5,653 bases of DNA, from assembly GCA_023231165.1 (NCBI GenBank), contig JALNVY010000162.1, forward strand, positions 1 to 5,653, given 5' to 3'. Under the pieces are notes generated by a model. That model saw only the letters and a list, made by a program, of their open reading frames with translations, ran no database searches and was not told the origin of the DNA. This DNA is from Syntrophales bacterium (GTDB taxonomy: Bacteria; Desulfobacterota; Syntrophia; Syntrophales; UBA8958). A program made the translations under genes and the position numbers. Below, piece by piece: positions 4,093 to 5,653 of the stretch; position 1 is the stretch's first letter, and each line of letters begins with the position of its first letter.

Positions 4093-5430
4093 ATACTGAA
4101 CATCCGCAGCAAACTTCTCCTGAGTTATATGGCTATGGCCGTGCTGACAGTTCTGGCCAGCGCCTATGCCGTGGGGCATTTGCGAGATCTCAATAAGCTG
4201 GCCTTCACAGTTATCCATCAGGACTTTCGACTACTGGAAACGGAAAAGCAGATGATGGAAACGCTCATGACATGGGAAGGGGCCGAGAAGAAATATCTGA
4301 TTTTAAAAGACCCCTCCATGGCGGACATCTTCTGGGCTCGAAGTAAGGATTTTCAATCCCAGTTGGCAATTCTTAAAAAGGATAGCCCCCAGGGACGGGA
4401 CAATACGGTGGAACAGTTATCTCTGTTGTTCGGTCAATATAATGCAAATTTCCTCAAAGAAACGGCCCTGGTAGGAGAAAACCGCATCGAAGAAGCGGTG
4501 GTCCTGTCGTCTCAAGAGGGGCGCATAATCATAGAAAAGATGGCTTTTTCGCTACGTTCGCTCCAGATACAGTCGGAAAAGGATATCGATACCAGAATGA
4601 ATGCCATTAACATCAAGGGGCAGGAAGCATCACGGATGACGATTCTCCTGATGGGCGCCAGTCTCATTGTCGGATTGTTTCTGGCGGCGGCCATTACCTT
4701 CAATATCTCCCGCCCCCTAAGAAAGCTTGAAAAAGCAACCGGTTTCATTGCGGAAGGGCATTTCGACAGGCAGATCAACATCCAGCGGCGGGATGAAATT
4801 GGAAGCCTGGCCAGGGCATTCAACGCCATGATCAAGCGCCTAAAGATCCTGGAGACCCTGCACCTTGATGCCAGCCCTTTGACGGGCTTGCCGGGGAATC
4901 TGGCTATTGAACAGGAAATTGAGCATCGCCTCCAGACGCAGGAGCTCTTTTCCCTTTGTCATTTAGATCTCGACAACTTCAAGCCCTTTGCCGACCATTA
5001 CGGCTATGCCTGGGGAAGCGAGGTTATCAAGGAAGTGGCCGTGATCCTAGAGGACTGTAAGCAGAAATGCGGCCGCGTGATGGATTTCATCGGTCATATC
5101 GGGGGTGACGACTTCATCCTGATTGCAGAACCGTCGCGGGCCGAAGCGATGTGTCGCTGTATAGTCGAAGAATTTGACCAGCGGATCCGGAAGTTCTATA
5201 GTGAAGAGGATCAGCAGCGGGGTTTTATCCATGCCAAGGACCGACAGGGTCAGTTACGGGAATTTCCCCTCGTTACCGTGACTCTTTCCATCGTCACCGG
5301 CAATTGCTCTCTGTACCGGAGCCCGCTGGAGATGGCAAAGATGGCGGCAGAGGTCAAAAATTATGGCAAAACCCTCCCGGGGAACAAATACGTGAAGAAA
5401 GAAGATATGGATGCTCAGATATCCGGATGA
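4090..5430 (+). CDS. Membrane sensor with HAMP and variant GGDEF domain
   Basis: The 446-aa inner-membrane protein has TM1 at 9-29, a helical periplasmic region 30-183 that looks like a four-helix-bundle sensor, TM2 at 184-205, a HAMP linker 206-255 (P209, DEIGSL 235-240) and a GGDEF domain from about 259 to 435 opening with DASPLTGLPGN. GGDEF domains normally condense two GTP to c-di-GMP. Here the signature reads GGDDF (338-342), and the inhibitory-site motif RxxD is intact (R329, D332) exactly five residues before it. Metal-binding D293 in DLDNFK is kept. Aligning to PleD by motif, the guanine-contacting N335 and D344 become A301 and S310 (FKPFADHYGYAWGS), so cyclase activity may be weak or lost. 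There is no EAL or HD-GYP domain. It is probably a c-di-GMP synthase variant or receptor signalling a periplasmic stimulus. A lipoprotein gene follows 55 nt downstream and may be co-transcribed; only a weak 6-bp hairpin (5441-5457) without a T-run lies between them. Confidence 0.93.
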   Translation: MILNIRSKLLLSYMAMAVLTVLASAYAVGHLRDLNKLAFTVIHQDFRLLETEKQMMETLMTWEGAEKKYLILKDPSMADIFWARSKDFQSQLAILKKDSPQGRDNTVEQLSLLFGQYNANFLKETALVGENRIEEAVVLSSQEGRIIIEKMAFSLRSLQIQSEKDIDTRMNAINIKGQEASRMTILLMGASLIVGLFLAAAITFNISRPLRKLEKATGFIAEGHFDRQINIQRRDEIGSLARAFNAMIKRLKILETLHLDASPLTGLPGNLAIEQEIEHRLQTQELFSLCHLDLDNFKPFADHYGYAWGSEVIKEVAVILEDCKQKCGRVMDFIGHIGGDDFILIAEPSRAEAMCRCIVEEFDQRIRKFYSEEDQQRGFIHAKDRQGQLREFPLVTVTLSIVTGNCSLYRSPLEMAKMAAEVKNYGKTLPGNKYVKKEDMDAQISG

Positions 5431-5485
5431 ATACCTTTTACAAATCCGCAAGATTTGAACGTTTCACAGGGTAGGAAAGCGAGCT

Positions 5486-5653
5486 TTGCATAAAAAGACA
5501 TCCTTAGTAGCAATAGGAATAAAGATAAGTATTATGATCATCTTCATGATCTGCCTGGGTGCTTGCGCGGCGAAGAACGTTCCTGTAGAGCCTCCCGGCA
5601 GTCTTGCGGCGCGCTTCCAGTCCGATACGGCCCTTTTCCGGGAAGGCTATGCC
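5486..5653 (+). CDS. Predicted lipoprotein, N-terminal part (runs off the window)
   Basis: Fifty-six codons are visible from a TTG start. The start is supported by AGGA at 5473-5476 nine nt upstream, by an in-frame TGA at 5456-5458 that leaves no other start before it, and by the resulting signal peptide: basic MHKK, a hydrophobic stretch to about residue 24, and a lipobox LGAC with the lipidated cysteine at C27. The next ATG (5534) would leave only ten residues before the cysteine and no positive N-region. Alanine at +2 gives no inner-membrane retention signal, so an outer-membrane site is likely. The mature part begins AAKNVPVEPPG and ends ARFQSDTALFREGYA, which is helical and could be the first helix of a TPR-type repeat, but too little is present to name a family. 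Confidence 0.75.
   Translation, partial: MHKKTSLVAIGIKISIMIIFMICLGACAAKNVPVEPPGSLAARFQSDTALFREGYA

Noticed and set aside
5441..5457. Hairpin CAAATC/GATTTG after the GGDEF gene as a terminator
   Set aside because: The stem is only 6 bp, AT-rich, and lacks a following T-run, so read-through into the lipoprotein gene is more likely.
5534..5653. ATG at 5534 as the lipoprotein start
   Set aside because: The signal peptide would lack a positive N-region and be too short before the lipobox cysteine; the TTG at 5486 gives a complete one.

Overview
The window carries five complete protein genes, the start of a sixth, and one gene-poor stretch at the left end. Four genes lie on the minus strand. In transcription order they are a nucleoside-recognition (Gate) membrane protein, a phenylacetate-CoA ligase (PaaK family), a tandem ACT-domain protein and a cytidylate kinase-like P-loop protein. 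A divergent HAMP-GGDEF membrane protein and the beginning of a lipoprotein gene follow on the plus strand. No rRNA, tRNA, CRISPR array, transposase or phage gene is visible. The PaaK/ACT pair, the cytidylate kinase-like protein and the membrane-bound GGDEF protein suggest a Gram-negative anaerobe of the former Deltaproteobacteria (Syntrophus, Desulfobacterota or Geobacter-like). This is an inference from gene content and codon style; no marker gene fixes the taxon.

Region by region: positions 1-341 hold perhaps the last codons of an upstream plus-strand gene. After that comes AT-rich DNA with a 15-bp direct repeat, an isolated strong Shine-Dalgarno sequence and a perfect 17-bp hairpin. The kinase-like gene occupies 342-1019 and the ACT gene 1087-1518. 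The ligase occupies 1533-2840, with a plausible sigma70-type promoter just upstream. Positions 2841-3025 hold that promoter, a second hairpin with a T-run on the plus strand, and a 10-bp direct repeat. The Gate protein occupies 3026-3964. The divergent intergenic region 3965-4089 contains a 14-bp perfect palindrome. The GGDEF protein runs 4090-5430, and a lipoprotein starts at a TTG codon at 5486 and runs off the end.

How the genes may work together: the ligase activates an arylacetate or another aromatic acid to its CoA thioester using ATP. The adjacent two-ACT protein, only 14 nt downstream, probably senses an aromatic amino acid or acid and modulates this step or a related one. This pairing recurs in anaerobes that degrade or ferment aromatic amino acids. 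The kinase-like gene could be the last member of the same transcript, but a 64-nt AT-rich gap separates it. The GGDEF protein is a membrane sensor. It keeps the c-di-GMP inhibitory-site motif but has changes at positions expected to bind guanine, so it may be a weak cyclase or a c-di-GMP receptor. I see no clearly new multi-gene system. The points most worth following up are the altered GGDEF active site, the left-end repeat/hairpin region as a possible small RNA, and the palindrome between the divergent genes.
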